A program made the translations under genes and the position numbers. A stretch of 64,000 nt of DNA. Source: Coprinus comatus. Lineage: Eukaryota; Basidiomycota; Agaricomycetes; Agaricales; Agaricaceae. Location: positions 36,229 through 100,228 of the forward strand of contig JAWPGT010000080.1 of assembly GCA_034638255.1 (NCBI GenBank), written 5' to 3'. Of the stretch, positions 31,610 through 44,094 are shown piece by piece. Every line of letters begins with the position of its first letter. Within the stretch, counting starts at the first letter, position 1. The notes beneath the pieces are model-generated. The model saw only the letters and a list, made by a program, of their open reading frames with translations. It was not told the origin of the DNA and ran no database searches.

Positions 31610-31639
31610 GCTTAGTATTGAAACAGAATCTGTGTAACG

Positions 31640-33690
31640 AAATCACCGTATTGCAATCTGGTGATTTTCCGGAAATATTAGGGGGTGACACAAAATATTC
31701 TTCCTACTCTTGGTTGCAGGAAAGTTCGATGCTAGTATATGTGATTGTCTTTAACACTAAACGAATACATGTTTGAGTCCTCAAAGCGTCGAGAGGATAT
31801 ATTTGCCATTGGAAATTTAAGGACATAGGAGTCGTAAAAAGATTTGTTGATAATTAAGGTCGATATGTAAACGCTGAGGTGTATTGTACTAAATCGATAG
31901 AGATGGTATTTACATACGTTCCATATCCTTATCGCATCCGGCATGAACTTCCCATCCTGGTTTCCTTGTTTCAAATCTCTTCACCCTACATCATTCACCG
32001 TACCCACACCCATACTCATACGCGCAAACACATTCATTAACGTCGTAAAAGTACATCTTGATACTATGAGATTGCACCCAAGAATTAGTACATATGAATA
32101 GCGGCATGATTTGTATCAAAGATACACAGTTGCGCTGTTTCCTGTTTCTTGTTACCATAGATCACTAGTGAGTGAAGTACGATGAGACGCCAATGTATTG
32201 AAATTAAAGTTATGAGAAGAGTCGTGCCCGTGGCTTTCAGCGAAAGAGATATTGTGGAAGACCACCGCCAGGAATAGGAGTGAAAACTAAATTTAGATTA
32301 GGATTCCAACCAACATGAAGAGGAACACTCCAAACTGGATTGTTGAATGTTCACTTGGAAATTTAAGGAAGATCCTGATGATGATGAAGTCGATGGTTTG
32401 TATCGTAATATTTGAACTTGGAACTCTTAATAACAAGGGTTATCAGGGGGTCGTTAGGTGTAGAAGTTGGTGGTATATGGCGAATGTTTGCGATACTCGA
32501 TTCACTCGACCAAAGAATGGGGGTATCGAAATGAGTTACTTCAAAAACGAGGTCAAAATAGGTATGCGTTTCAGGAAATGGAATATGTAAAAGAGGAAAA
32601 AGGACAGAAGAAATGAAAGAAAAAAACGTAAAACTCACCTCGTTTTCAAGGGAACGTACAGACCAACTCCACTCCTCTGCCATAACATTATCGATCTCTA
32701 CAGCTCCTGTACACACGTGAAAAGAGACAGCCAATGATCTCTGTGATTTATCATAGACAATGGAACAAAACCGAACATACAAAAGATGAAACCAAATCTC
32801 TTCATCATCCGTTTTCTGTGATAGGATTGAGAACGTACGTAGCTTTTCACGAGTTTAGGAGGTTTCCGGGAGGCTCCTGTAGATGAAAAATGTTATTAAA
32901 GTATGTGAAGATGTTTGATGGTGAACAAGGTAAGAAAGAACTCACAAGATAAATATTACTGGTCCTTTCGTTCACCATGATAACCTTGGTAATTCACTTG
33001 CTTGAAGGGTAGGTTCAGCATAAAACACGATCCTAGCTCTGATTGCAACAGGCATTCGGAGCGATGTGGTTGGCTAACAGTGATGGTGGGCTTTAGAATA
33101 CCACAGTTGAACGAGACCAGAAACAACTCACCATATACTTGAATAGTTTCATAAAGTTTCCATCTATTCCTGCAGCTGCTATCTCATTTTCCCATTTCTA
33201 TGGTGTGTGACGCCTCGACTCTAGATAAACCCAACCCCTGCTCCTGATAAGCGACATTAGTGTGGTGAGCAGCGCCATGAACAATGAGCTGGTGCTGATT
33301 TTATTGGAGGTGATTGTGTTCGAGACACGTGTTGCTGAAGAGGGGATGATACTCTCTTCAGCGATGACTTGTATCATGCGCTCTTCTGTTCTAACTTCTC
33401 GGGCGGTAATCAAAGTTCCGCGTTTCTTCGACCTTAGCTCGTATGAGATGAACCTCTTGCATAACCTCTACTCCACGGGGCATTGTGATATGACCAGTCT
33501 CTATAGAAAAACACACACTGGCAACTGAACGTGTGGATTTTGTTCAGCCAGCGTCAGATTGAGTAAATGTGGTATGAACTCACCCCGAAAAGTTGATGCA
33601 AGCGAAAGATAATGCCAATGAATGAAAGAGAGTTTGGGAAGTGATGAAGGAGGCTGGCCCGGTCAACATGATTGGATCTGGTCAGCGCGT
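31640..33690. repeat. Block III copy 1: duplicated DNA downstream of DUF6535 genes
   Basis: Matches 50590-52580 and, as far as the window goes, 62790-64000. It begins just after DUF6535 genes B, C and E (the start is also seen after D, 42790-43000). It contains the minus-strand exon candidates described at 32639-33190. Confidence 0.8.
32639..33190 (-). pseudogene. Candidate minus-strand spliced gene of unknown function, copy 1
   Basis: Read on the minus strand, three exon-like pieces have good splice signals: about 33190-33132 (AAGIDGNFMKLFKYM, donor GTGAGT), 32876-32839 (ASRKPPKLVKSY, donor GTACGT) and 32815-32639 (TDDEEIWFHLLYVRFCSIVY to RSLENE, donor GTGAGT). The last two join in phase. 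A stretch between the first two (PTITVSQPHR ... SCFML) may be another exon but meets a stop. Copies 2 and 3 keep the donors but carry frame breaks. No family is recognised, and it could be a decayed gene or a noncoding transcript. Confidence 0.3.
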
Positions 33691-33717
33691 TTCTGGAGTA
33701 GGTGACATTACGTCAAC

Positions 33718-33725
33718 ATACGTCA
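33718..33725 (+). promoter_or_regulatory. CRE-like octamer TTACGTCA
   Basis: Followed ten bases later by a second ACGTCA. Same position relative to the pseudogene as 52601-52608. Confidence 0.35.
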
Positions 33726-34014
33726 TACAAGGACGACTTCTCTCCCCTCAACCAGCAACTGCTATGCTCTGCTTCACTCGATCAACGCTGGTTATGTTAC
33801 TCCTAGGCTCTTAGTTGCCCGGCTAGTACAAACGAATCATCAGATACCTAGGTCGTTCAGAACGTGTGGTCAACAACACTAGTTTATTCCTCTGGAGCGT
33901 GGTGCATGTCTCCGCTGCGCAGTGACGATTGCTTTGTTTCGTTTTTTCTTCCTCTTAGCCTAAAAAATTTAGGTTGAGAGTCTGAGGTTCTCTCTTGGGT
34001 TCTAGTACTGGTCC

Positions 34015-34033
34015 GAAAGGACTTGGTATAATC
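34015..34033 (+). promoter_or_regulatory. Conserved TATA-like block of the cysteine-cluster family
   Basis: GAAAGGACTTGGTATAATC followed by a CT-rich tract, 107 bases before the ATG at 34122. Confidence 0.4.
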
Positions 34034-34121
34034 AACCTCATTCCCCTCTCTTTCTCTCTGCAGCATCCATCACGTTCCTTGGCTCTTGCGCGTTCACGCA
34101 GTCCCTTCGCCTTCGTCATTC

Positions 34122-35576
34122 ATGGATCTAGTCTATCTCTTCTCTACTACAACTCCCACGAATCAATCTAAATCGACCAATGGGGAGGATGTGATGTCAC
34201 TACCACTTATTCATTCCCTTTCACCTTCACTTTCACCTGACCCTGATCCTGTTCCTCCATCAGTTACAGCTGACTCGAGTGTTCCTGAAGCCATGGATGA
34301 CAACCCTGAAGCTGCAAGTAGTGACCAGTCAGTGTATCAACTTAACACTGACAACAGTGAGACTCGAAATCGAGTTTTAGTGTCAGATATTTGATATTTG
34401 GGCGGAGTTTTTTTACACTGTATAGTGTATGGACTCTATGTTTCGAAAGAGTTCTAAGGCATGGTTGAAGGGGTTGAATAAATGAGATCCGGAATAAGTA
34501 ACTGAAATTTCTGACACGCTCTTTTGTCAGTGAATTTCGTTTCATTTGTTTAGATTTACGAGTCCCGTACGATCCAGAGTTCGATATGATCGTAAGCATA
34601 TACGATATTAATTATGTGTCACAGCATGTCGTACTTATTCACGCACGAAAACTTTTTAGAAAACAGGTGATTATGGAGAAATTGTGGTTGGAGGAAAAGG
34701 AGTATGATTATCTCATGAAACTTGTTCCACCTAGAGGAAGTGGTATTTGCGATGGTCACGTTGGTACTAGTATTCATGAGGATTCCGGGACATGTTGCCG
34801 TGACTGAGACTAGAACTGGTGTAGATTGCGACTGCAGTCTACCCTTATTACTATGAAGGTGATAAACCCGGTTACGAAACATCCGACTTCGATTTTGACA
34901 AGGAAGAGACCCAAGAGCACAGGAAAAGGTACTGATAGAAACGAATATGGGAATGTGAATGGTTGTTGAGACGACTCGGCAAAAAAGACACCTTATTAGG
35001 CTCGTCGGCTTCACACTGACATTTCTCTCCTTCTGACACAGTCTCCGGATCTGATCTTGATTTAGGTTCTCATTCTGGTTTTCAAAAGCTGAATCGGAAT
35101 CCGAGATGGAAGCTGAGTCGAAGGAAGATGAATTAGAACACGAGACCAAAATGATGATGAAACCCCTTCTGATAAAGAACGTCAAAAGATTGGGTTGGGT
35201 TGCATTGTATAGGTCAGAAGCGACCTGCTTTATACGTGCCGGTGACGCATCAACGTCAAACATCATGCATGAAGATTTCATCACAGAATCTGACGTCCCA
35301 GTCACCGGATCTTGCAGAGAATCCAACTGAAATCGTAGCTTTCAATGTAATGCTTGGACTTCATCTATGCATGGTAGACCTCAACCCACTACCACTCGAG
35401 GAGCTCAGAAAGCATCGGTTGGGCACTCAGCAAGGATTCAAGGCCATCCTGGGAATATAAATGGTCAACCAACTAGGAGCGCCGACAATAGCAAACTTGA
35501 ATACCCTACTTCAAAACCTTCAGTGTTGTTGGTAGATGTCATGCTGGCTCTGGCAGAGAGAACGTCATCAACGTAA
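34122..35576 (+). pseudogene. Cysteine-cluster protein pseudogene, copy 2
   Basis: Same structure and lesions as copy 1: MDLVYLFSTTTPTNQSKS start, premature TGA after VLVSDI, lost cysteine ligands in the second exon (34586-34807), and a third exon in shifted frames ending with TRGAQKASVGHSARIQGHP and LLVDVMLALAERTSST. A 13-base difference from copy 1 around 34525 removes part of the first intron. Confidence 0.7.
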
Positions 35577-36099
35577 TTGGAATAATACCTAATACCTATA
35601 CTTTGTGTTGATATTCAATGCATTTTGTGAGGTGTTTAGAGAAGTAGAGATTTGACTTTGAATCAAAAATCATGAGGTACAGTCGACACTCTGACCATCG
35701 TTCTATTTTAATCCACTATCCAGGGTGTTGACACATCACGTCATACCAAAGCTCTCTCTCACTTCCCAACACTTTAGTCCTCTGCTTCACTTGATCTGCG
35801 CTGGCTGTCTTTTTCTGACGCAGATTTGGCCTTCCTCTGGAATCAACACGTCTCTTGGCTACTAGTCTACCGCGTCTCTTGGCACTTTTGCTTATTTTGG
35901 GCATTGAACACTCCCGTACTTGTAGTGGCTTCCAACCATAGGATGCACATTGGAAGCGTACTTGGATAGGTCGTGTATGTTATCATTTGGGCATCTGGAT
36001 GACGTGGTAGATGATGCATGCATGCATTGTGGTTAGGAAGAACTAATATTATTGTGAGTTATGTCATTTATACAGTACGGGTATCTACTCAACGCAGCA

Positions 36100-36560
36100 T
36101 CGGCTTACCTTTTCAAGCTCTACATCTGTACCCTGTCATACTGCAGGTGATAAAACAAAGGCCAGCCACAATTCACAAGCGCTCCGTGCCTGGCATATTG
36201 GATTTGCCTCGCTTCGCGTCATGCGTATTCTCTGCATGAAGTTCTATCGATCCCTGACTTCACAAGACATTGACCGAGGCGCACGATATGGGGTTTACAT
36301 GGTGATGTCGAGAAAAGTGTGAAGGGGCTGGAAAAATAGAGGAAAACACAGACCACTGGTACGTCACAAGCCTATCTTTTGTATTCAGCTATATTGATAA
36401 TGTACTAGAACTACATAAAGACATCAGTAGCATTAAAAATGTCATCGATACTGGAATAATTCATGATTTCAAGGTCCCGAACATCATTCATCCAACAATA
36501 ACCTCGCTCAACATTGACCCTGTTCTCCAAGCCATAAGGCATCTCTTTCCGCCAGTGACC
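36100..36560 (+). pseudogene. Fragment resembling the DUF6535 3' end
   Basis: Ends in CACTGGTACGTCACAAG, matching the exon 6 donor area of DUF6535 genes. Same fragment as at 16770 and 54980. Confidence 0.35.
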
Positions 36561-36589
36561 ATCGCCACGAGTCTCTTTTTCTTTTTCCA

Positions 36590-37610
36590 TTGTACAGAGA
36601 AGTCATAAAGAAGTCAGGTCGATGATCTTTCAATGGGTATTACTTGAATCCTGTTGGAATATGTGGTGTATGTATGCGCTGCGTACGCCGCAGTTGCAGT
36701 TTCTTTGTTCGGTTTTTCTTCTTAGATTGCTTCAACGTTGCTTCTCTTTTGGTTTTGACTTCGACGTTCTAATGGGGGGCTCAACGATTGGTAGTGCCTG
36801 TCAAGGTCGAAAGGGCTTGGTATAATCCCTAGTGTTCTGCTCCTCGGCTTCTCTCCCTCTCTCTCTCTCTCTTGGTGCAGCATCACTCTCTTCCCTTGCA
36901 CCTTCCTTGGTCGCTCACAGTTCTACTATCTTCATCCTCATTATTCATGATACAGCCTATCTCTCATTTCCTACAAATCAATCGAAATCAATCAATGATA
37001 GAATGTCACTACCACCTATTACCACACTTATACTTCACCAGTCGTAGATGACTCGAATGCCCAGGAAGTCATGGGGGTGGGTTAACTTGTTTGACACAAA
37101 CAAGTAAGAATCGAAATCGAGATTTACTATTGGATGTATGGACATTGGATTATATGTTTCAAAAGATTGGTAGGATATGGTTGAAGGGCTTGAATCAAGG
37201 AGGTGCAGAATATCTAAATACTGGTGGCCTGACACGCTCTACTCTGACGCTGGCGTGTTTTTGTGTTCTTGCCACGATTTTCAAGATTTGTGAATCATGC
37301 ACAATTCAACCCTCGAGTTCGGCTGGGACAAGTTGGATACCCGTCATGGTTTGCTTGTATTACTACGCAGGTCGCGAGCCTAGTTGCGAAAGTTCTGACA
37401 TCAGTTTTGACGAAAACTATATCCAAGAGGAAAGGGAGAGAGTTGATAGGAACGGGTATAGGGATATGGTAATGAAGGTGGGAATGGTCGTGGAGAACGA
37501 AAACCAGCACAGATGCTATCAAGTTCGTCAGATTCTCATCTCTCTCCTTCTGACACAGTTCTTATTCCCATTCAAAAGAAGGTGAATCCGAGTCCGAAGA
37601 TGAATTAGAA
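36590..37610 (+). pseudogene. Cysteine-cluster gene relic
   Basis: Conserved upstream block (36660-36770), TATA-like block at 36809-36828, a decayed exon 1 (DTAYLSFPTNQSKSIND, about 36947) and a run IGRIWLKGLNQGGAEY to 37215, then a short piece FKICESCTIQPSSSAG (about 37283-37325) that keeps CxxC, then the basic and acidic 3' part to 37610. Large parts are deleted and frames are broken. Confidence 0.55.
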
Positions 37611-37702
37611 TATGCTATTGCCATGCATCTCTATTCTCGACATGATGATTATTGCTCTGATGTTTCGGAATAGCTAATCGATTGACTAGTGTCCATATGT
37701 TG

Positions 37703-37710
37703 TTACGTCA
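37703..37710 (+). promoter_or_regulatory. CRE-like octamer TTACGTCA
   Basis: Same motif as 56011-56018, where it stands about 110 bases before a cysteine-cluster ATG. Here the following gene is gone and calpain-like sequence comes next. Confidence 0.3.
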
Positions 37711-37894
37711 ATGACATCAACCCTCTATTCCGAAACGTTATTGGTACGCTTCACTCGATCTGTGCCTGTTATCTTCCTACTGCATCCACATGTCTTGCTC
37801 TTCGTTACTAGCCTGTCACGACTCTCCACTGGTTCATAATTTATAACCTGAAGGCTTTGTCTTCATATCTGAGATTCCCAAACTTCAGGGCTTC

Positions 37895-39345
37895 GCTTTT
37901 AAAGATTGTCGTTCGAATAACGGAAAATTCTGGTACGTGCTTTCCTTATCTTTCTCTTGTATCCTTTCTATCCAAACACTAATTAATCCTTGTTGTATAC
38001 AAATGTAGTGATATCGATTTCGACCTAGAAAATGATAAGAATGGATGTTTATATGGGATAATTCGACGTTCTGGAGGTTTATTTACTCCTGCAAATGTTC
38101 ATCGAGTTACACAAATATTCGATAACCACAATTATTTGTGGGTGGGGAGCCAGATGCAAATGATATCGTACAAGGTGCTTTGGGAGATTGTTGGTTTCTT
38201 TCGGCTTTAGCGACAGTTTCTAAGTGCGGGAGTTGGTGAAATTATTCTATTTGGTCATGGTTTGTAATACTAAGTTCTAACAAAAGTTTATTAACGTGAT
38301 GAAGCGGTTGGAGTTTACGGCTTCATATTCTCCAGGGACAACGCTTGGGTGACTGTTGTCATTGACGAGTCAGTAATCGCACCTTTTGCTCTTGATGAGT
38401 CCATTCTCACACATGTTCTATATCCCTGGAGCTTGTTGTTCACACGTGTTCCGAAATACGAACAACTGATGTCAGACAGACAACAGCTATATCATTACGA
38501 CAAAGAACGCTACAACACCTCTGCACGTCGTGGTGGGAAGACTCTATATTTTGCCAGTTCAGGATCTTTAGGAGAGACCTGGGTTCCACTTATTGAAAAG
38601 GCTTACGCAAAACTACATGGAAATTATTCTTTTTTGAATGGTGGACAGACTTGTGAAATGGTTGAAGATCTTACTGGTGGTGTTTCGAGCTTCTTACAAA
38701 CCAAGGTGTGTGCGTTTTTCAGATCCTCTTTTTAATGGACATCTGAATTGTGTGATAGGATATTTTGGACACAGATAGGTTCTGGAAAGAAGAACTCCTT
38801 AGCGCAAACAAGGATCGTTTATTTGCCTGTTCTTTGATGAGCTCGATACAACTCACAACAAAAAAATATAAATATCTCTTGTTAGTTTGTCTATCTTGCG
38901 TTACTTCTTTATTTAATATCAATACTCTCTTGTTCTAGTTACGTTCACATTATCGGCCCCTACGCTTACTGTCAGTGTGCTGTTTCAACTCAATCAGCGT
39001 TACTTCCGTGATATTTCTGGTAGGTCAGATTGGACGTTTGATTTTATTCTCGTCAAAGCAGGTCAAAAGGAACCGGTACCAGAATCGTTACGTGCCAAGT
39101 TTTGGAACAGGAGGACTTTGAGAAATTTGAGAAGGAGCAGGAGGAAAAGGCTAAGCAGGAGGAAGACGAAAAGGCAACGAGTCTCAATCGATAATGGTGA
39201 CACCAAAGAAGATACCAAGGAAATAACGGATGAAACTGAAGGATCTGACAACGGCGACGACGGTTGTTACTACTGTGAAGAAAAAGAAGCAAAAAGAACA
39301 CAGTCCAACACCAAGTCCCTCACGCACGTCAGCAGTTTTAAATAG
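37895..39345 (+). pseudogene. Calpain-family cysteine protease pseudogene 2
   Basis: Better preserved than copy 1. From 38009: DIDFDLENDKNGCLYGIIRR, then a 1-base deletion near 38127 (the copy 1 segment NPQFFVGGEP is disrupted). The calpain Cys box is intact as VQGALGDCWFLSALATVSK with the nucleophile codon at 38189-38191. The next exon has lost its AG acceptor (TAA at about 38294) but reads RDEAVGVYGFIFSRDNAWVT, then YFASSGSLGETWVPLIEKAY and LTGGVSSFLQTK. The half that would carry the catalytic His and Asn is missing. After DILDTDRFWKEEL the sequence passes to a calpain C-terminal-like piece (LNQRYFRDISGRSDWTFDFI) and a Lys/Glu-rich tail. Several independent lesions make it a pseudogene. Confidence 0.8.
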
Positions 39346-40004
39346 TACCGAACTCAATTTAAAATAGACTCAAGGTCCTAACCACTGGGCTCCAATACGG
39401 TATTCTCAAGTTCTCATTCAAAGAGCGAGGAAAAGGAATTGAACGTCCCCGATCCGAAACATCCTCACAATCCAACGAGCTTCAATATACAACTATTGTT
39501 TCGACTATAGGCATTTGAGATACGGACCCAACGAAGTATACAATTCTTCCGGATGACAAGAATGCGGCAGCCGGCTCTTCTATGGTTAAGGGTATATACG
39601 TATAAAGGTGTACCCTATTGTGGTTGTTGGAAGATTAAAAGCAGAGACTCAGGAGGGTGACGAGTCTAGTAATACTAAAGCGACAAGTGTTCCAGAGATA
39701 GAGGATGAAACAAAGTAGGTTATGAAACTAGACAAAGCCTGAGCATGAACTGTTTAATAGAGGTGTTTAATCGGTACGGTGTATCCGGTGTATATATAGT
39801 GAGCCTCTACCATCTTCTGTAGATTAAGGGAGTGCCAAGAAGTCAAAAGTGTGATTGGCGCCGAAGAGCCTTGGTCCAACAACGTGGTTGAAGCACTGTA
39901 CCGTTCTTTCCTACTCCACCACAATCATTCTCAAGGCACTCCGTAACCAGTGTACCTGGTACAAAACAAACAGTAGTATCAGTCTACCATTGATAAACTA
40001 TAAT
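39346..40004. other. Intergenic stretch between calpain pseudogene 2 and DUF6535 gene D
   Basis: No supported gene. It presumably contains the promoter of gene D. It is not related to block I. Confidence 0.45.
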
Positions 40005-42732
40005 ATGTCTCGACATTGTGAGGTGTGTATTGATTTTATTGACTCCGGGTAACCTTATCTTGATGGAAACAGTTTCTCTTATTTTAGTTTCTTCATCATT
40101 GCTGAGGCTAAGAATACAGCTTTCGAAGGTGTAGACCCCGTAAGTCAACTAAAGAATAATGAAATGAAATGAAAATACTGAGACAATATACGCATAGAAC
40201 TTGAAGGTTATTGACGATGAAGCAGATGCAAAAAGATGGGAGTCTTTAAATAAACGGGCGGAGGCTCTGACAAAGGAAACATATGAGAGCTGGAAAGAAG
40301 AGTTACACAATCTGCTGATCTTTGTGAGTGACTTGTTTACATCTTTATATACTATTGACATTTGTACAGGCCGGTCTCTTTTCGGCCATTGTCACAGCTT
40401 TCACTATTGAAGCAGCCAAGACAATACAGGGAGATCCTGCAGAGATGACTGTGGCTTTACTACAAACGATTGTTTTGCAACTCAGTAATCTATCGAATTC
40501 ACAATCAGATCATCACATAACTCTCAATCCAGAAGTAACACCTTCTCTTTATGCTCAACGTATCAATACTCTATACTCTGTCAGCCTTGCGCTCAGCCTT
40601 CTTTCGGTTCTAGGGGGAATTGTATGTCTACAATGGTTGCGAGAGTTTGGTAGGAATATCACAGGCGTGTCGAACAAAGAGGACCTATTACTACAACATC
40701 AACGTTACAAGAGTCTTCGGACCTGGGGCGTTTTAATCTTCCTCAACATGCTACCACTACTTCTTCTGATCGCACTCTGTCTCTTTTTCATCGGGTTCAT
40801 GGTCTCACAATGGGAATCAAGATCACTTGCCTCAGGACCTATAACGGTTCTGTTTGGTCTATCTGGTGTATTCATTATCTGCACCACTATCCTCCCCACC
40901 TGCCAATTCTTCTTCCTGACTTCCAGTGACCAGACTTTACTCCAACCCATGCTTTGTCCATATCGATCACCACAATCTTGGCTTTTTCATTTATTCCTCC
41001 AAAGGTTGTTCCTAATTATGAAATTTCTGCAATTGAATACAAAATCCGACTTTTTGAAAGCTTTGGAAGGGATCAGTACTTGGATGGACTATGATATACG
41101 TGGCGTAAAAAGGTGGAAGGAGAACGCAGGAGCCGTGGAAACAATAAACAAATCATTGTTGTGGATATCACGCGAGTATAGACAGGCGACTACCGTTGCC
41201 CTGGATTCATATTTGTGTATGGTATTTGCTTCTTGTTATAGGACGCGGATGAAGTTGAAAGAAAGGGATATACAGTCACCCAAGTGGAATTGGGAGGAGC
41301 AAGAATTATTGACATCATTTGGAGAGAATAACATCAACAACACCGAGATTATCCGGAAGATTCGTGCAAAGGCAGTGATTGACGCAACAGTGAAATGGAA
41401 TAGCTTAGCCATTACATTGGAACATCCCACACCTCTATCAGATATTTCAGTTCTAGAGGAATCCATTGGTGATATGGACCGTGATTCCCGATCAGGTAAA
41501 GTTTATATATGCTATATCTATATTCCTTTAATAATATTTGCACTAGCTCTCTTACAAGACATGGCCACCGCCTTGAGGTGTTCAGAGAATACGTGGGTTA
41601 CTGCAGAGAATACATGGGTTACTGCAGAGAGTGCCGTCGCTGTTGCCTGTCATGTGGTTGGTCCCCATTTGCATTCGGAGATAGGTTTATTTTTGGAAGA
41701 ATTGTTCCAACGTTCAACCACTCGATCACTTCGTCACATACACCATCTCTGCGCGAAACTCCGGGATAAGTTCAGCTCAGAGCATAGGTGTCAAGACTTG
41801 GTCCATATATTCAACAGAGTCTTTCGTTCTGTGGACCCTGTGCGCTACATAGATCTTGCACCAATACTTCAAAGGCTGCTTGTGAAATGTAATAAATGCA
41901 TTATTTACTCTAGTTCGTCTTCCCATCTACTCTGCCATCTCTCTCTGACCACCACTACTCCTCAGTCGCTGCAGAACGCTTCCTCAAAATCGTAAGAGAC
42001 CTCGTCTCAAAGCGTCTCATTGACAAAGAATTCACATTGAATGACATTTTCCTCTACACTAAACACGTCCTACGACACCCATACTGGCTATCAAACATAC
42101 TCCCTTCCATCAAAACAACCCTCAACGCAATACTCTCTGCTGCAGAAGAACATGTTCAACACTCGCCCTCAGAATATTCTGTCCTGCGCCCTGATCAATT
42201 CACCATTAGATACATACTGCCTAGTTCCGGCCGTGGCAAAGACCTGGAGCCTATAAGGAGCTTGATAGACAACTTCAATGTGAGATTGAAGGAGGTATGG
42301 GGCATACATGAGGTTGTTGAGTTTGGTGGTAAAGGATATAGAAAAATAGAGCATATATCCGCTTCCGGTACGTCGCAAGTTTCTCTCTTGCTGTAATATA
42401 TCTAATAGTTTACGCCAGCAATATACTCTACTGAAGCGCTACCCACATTTACTACACCCTTCTTGCCAGCTCCCTTGCAATCCAACAAATTTCACAAAAC
42501 AGCCACCGCACCGGGCGTTGGTGCTAGAAATCCAGTTTCACCTGTTCTTTCATCATCGCAAGATTTCAAACAACATTCATCCAATAGTGTTTCAGTTGTG
42601 CCTGCTAGGCCAGAAATCCCACCAGCCACGAACACGATTGCAACTTCCACATCCAGCCAGCATACATCACTTCTTCCCAACGACTTGGGACCCCTAAACC
42701 AAGCCTTTCCCTCTGCAGTACAAGATCTATAA
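40005..42732 (+). CDS. DUF6535-domain multipass membrane protein, gene D
   Basis: Proposed exons: 40005-40026, 40120-40139, 40198-40323, 40370-41495, 41559-41912, 41966-42367, 42419-42732. They give 787 residues, all junctions GT-AG and in phase. DUF6535 features: FEGVDP, NLKVIDDEADAKRWESLNK, AGLFSAIVTAFTIEA, INTLYSVSLALSLLSVLGGI, VLIFLNMLPLLLLIALCLFF, CPYRSPQSW. Exon 5 has a 21-base tandem duplication (NTWVTAE twice, 41588-41629). The 63-base intron 41496-41558 is a multiple of three and open, so reading through it would also give a protein. The tail exon is shorter than in B and C (314 against 596 bases). D is the most diverged member and does not share block I. Confidence 0.8.
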
Positions 42733-43062
42733 AGCATTCCATCGACTCCGTCTCTGTCTACACATTATCATGCTGAAGAGTTGACCAGTCCTCAGGCTTA
42801 ACCGCTAGTGTTAGAACAGAATCCGCATAACGAAATTACGGTATTGCAATCTGGTGATTTTCTGGAAATATTAGGGGGTGACACAAAATATCCTTTGAAC
42901 TCTTGATCATAGGATTCGACGCCAATATATGTGATTGTCTTTATCATTAAAATAATACATGTTTTTGAGTCCTCAAAGAGTTGAGAGGGTATATTTACCA
43001 TTCAAAATTTACTAGCAATTTCCTACATGCTCTTTTTTGATGCTGATGTTGTGATTTTTTAG
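42733..43062. other. Start of block III-like sequence after gene D
   Basis: 42790-43000 matches the first part of block III (GGGGGTGACACAAAATAT; ATATGTGATTGTCTTTA) found after genes B and C, then switches abruptly to an intron remnant of the cysteine-cluster family. No gene seen. Confidence 0.55.
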
Positions 43063-43930
43063 ATTTGTGAATTATGTACAATTCAACCAGGTTCTAGAAT
43101 AGGATGTCGGTTATGTGCTGAAAGACATCGTGTTAGTTCACGCATGAATGCTTTTAGAAAGCGAATGATTATGGAGAAATTGGGGTCAGAGGGAAAGGTG
43201 TACGATGATCTTGTGAGACATGTTCCTCTTAGAGGAAGTGGGGTCCATATTGGTCGTCTTGATACTGGGATTAATGGAAATTCTATGGTTCGGCTGGGAT
43301 TGCCACTGAGGACTGCTCGCGTGAGTCGTGACTATGGTGATCTTGGTTGCGAAGACTCCGACCCAGGCCCTTTTGACGAAGAAGAGGTCCAAGAGGAAAG
43401 GAAAAGATGTTGGTAGGAAGGGATATGGGAATGGAAGTGGAAGTAAGAATGGTCGTGGAGGCCGAAGAACGAAAGTAACACCTATATTATCAAGTTCACT
43501 CCTACTGACACAGTTCTTATTCCCGTTCAAAAGGTGAATCAGATTCTGATAAAGAGAATCAAAAGAGCAGCCTGTCTTGCATTAGGAAGAGACCTGCTCC
43601 AAGCTTTTTCCATGCCGGTGACACATCAGCCTCGTGTATCAGGAGTGAAGATCAGAAGATGTAGTCACAGAAACCCATGTTCAAAGTCATTGGGTATCGT
43701 AGAACATCCAAACGTATTCGCAACAACCTTCAACATAATACTCCGAGTATTACAGCTTCTGTTGCTCAGGTCGTCGACCTCGATCTACTACTACTCGGGG
43801 AACTCGGAAAACACACATCTGGTATTCGACCAGGATGACTCAAGGCCGTCTCGGGAATGTAAATATTTCACAAACTACGAATGGGTGTGCAAACCAGTTG
43901 AGGTCAATACCAAATTCAGAGTATCATAGA
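43063..43930 (+). pseudogene. Cysteine-cluster gene relic, 5' truncated
   Basis: Begins at the exon 2 acceptor (GATTTTTTAG). Exon 2 reads ICELCTIQPGSRIGCRLCAE with CxxC and CRLC, but the last Cys is Ser (RHRVSS) and about seven residues of the loop are deleted. KRMIMEKLGSEGKVYDDLV follows. The frame breaks near 43380 (the KKRSKRKGKDVGRKGYGNG piece is one base off), and degraded exon 3 sequence runs to 43930. Confidence 0.6.
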
Positions 43931-44094
43931 TGGGGACACTAGCCTTTGAGGAACGCACATTCAAGCTGACACCTTACACCTAAATCGCTATCGATTTGTC
44001 GGACTTGCTCGATATTCGATGACTATATCATTGAATCCAGATGTAGAAATATGACACAAATGTGGAGGAAATACAAACGGACTCTTTTGATTGA

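Larger units (their letters stand above)
33690..36560 (+). repeat. Block II copy 2
   Basis: Almost collinear with 52580-55440 at an offset of 18,893 falling to 18,877 bases, with only scattered differences by eye. It also matches 14440-17200 less closely. Confidence 0.88.
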
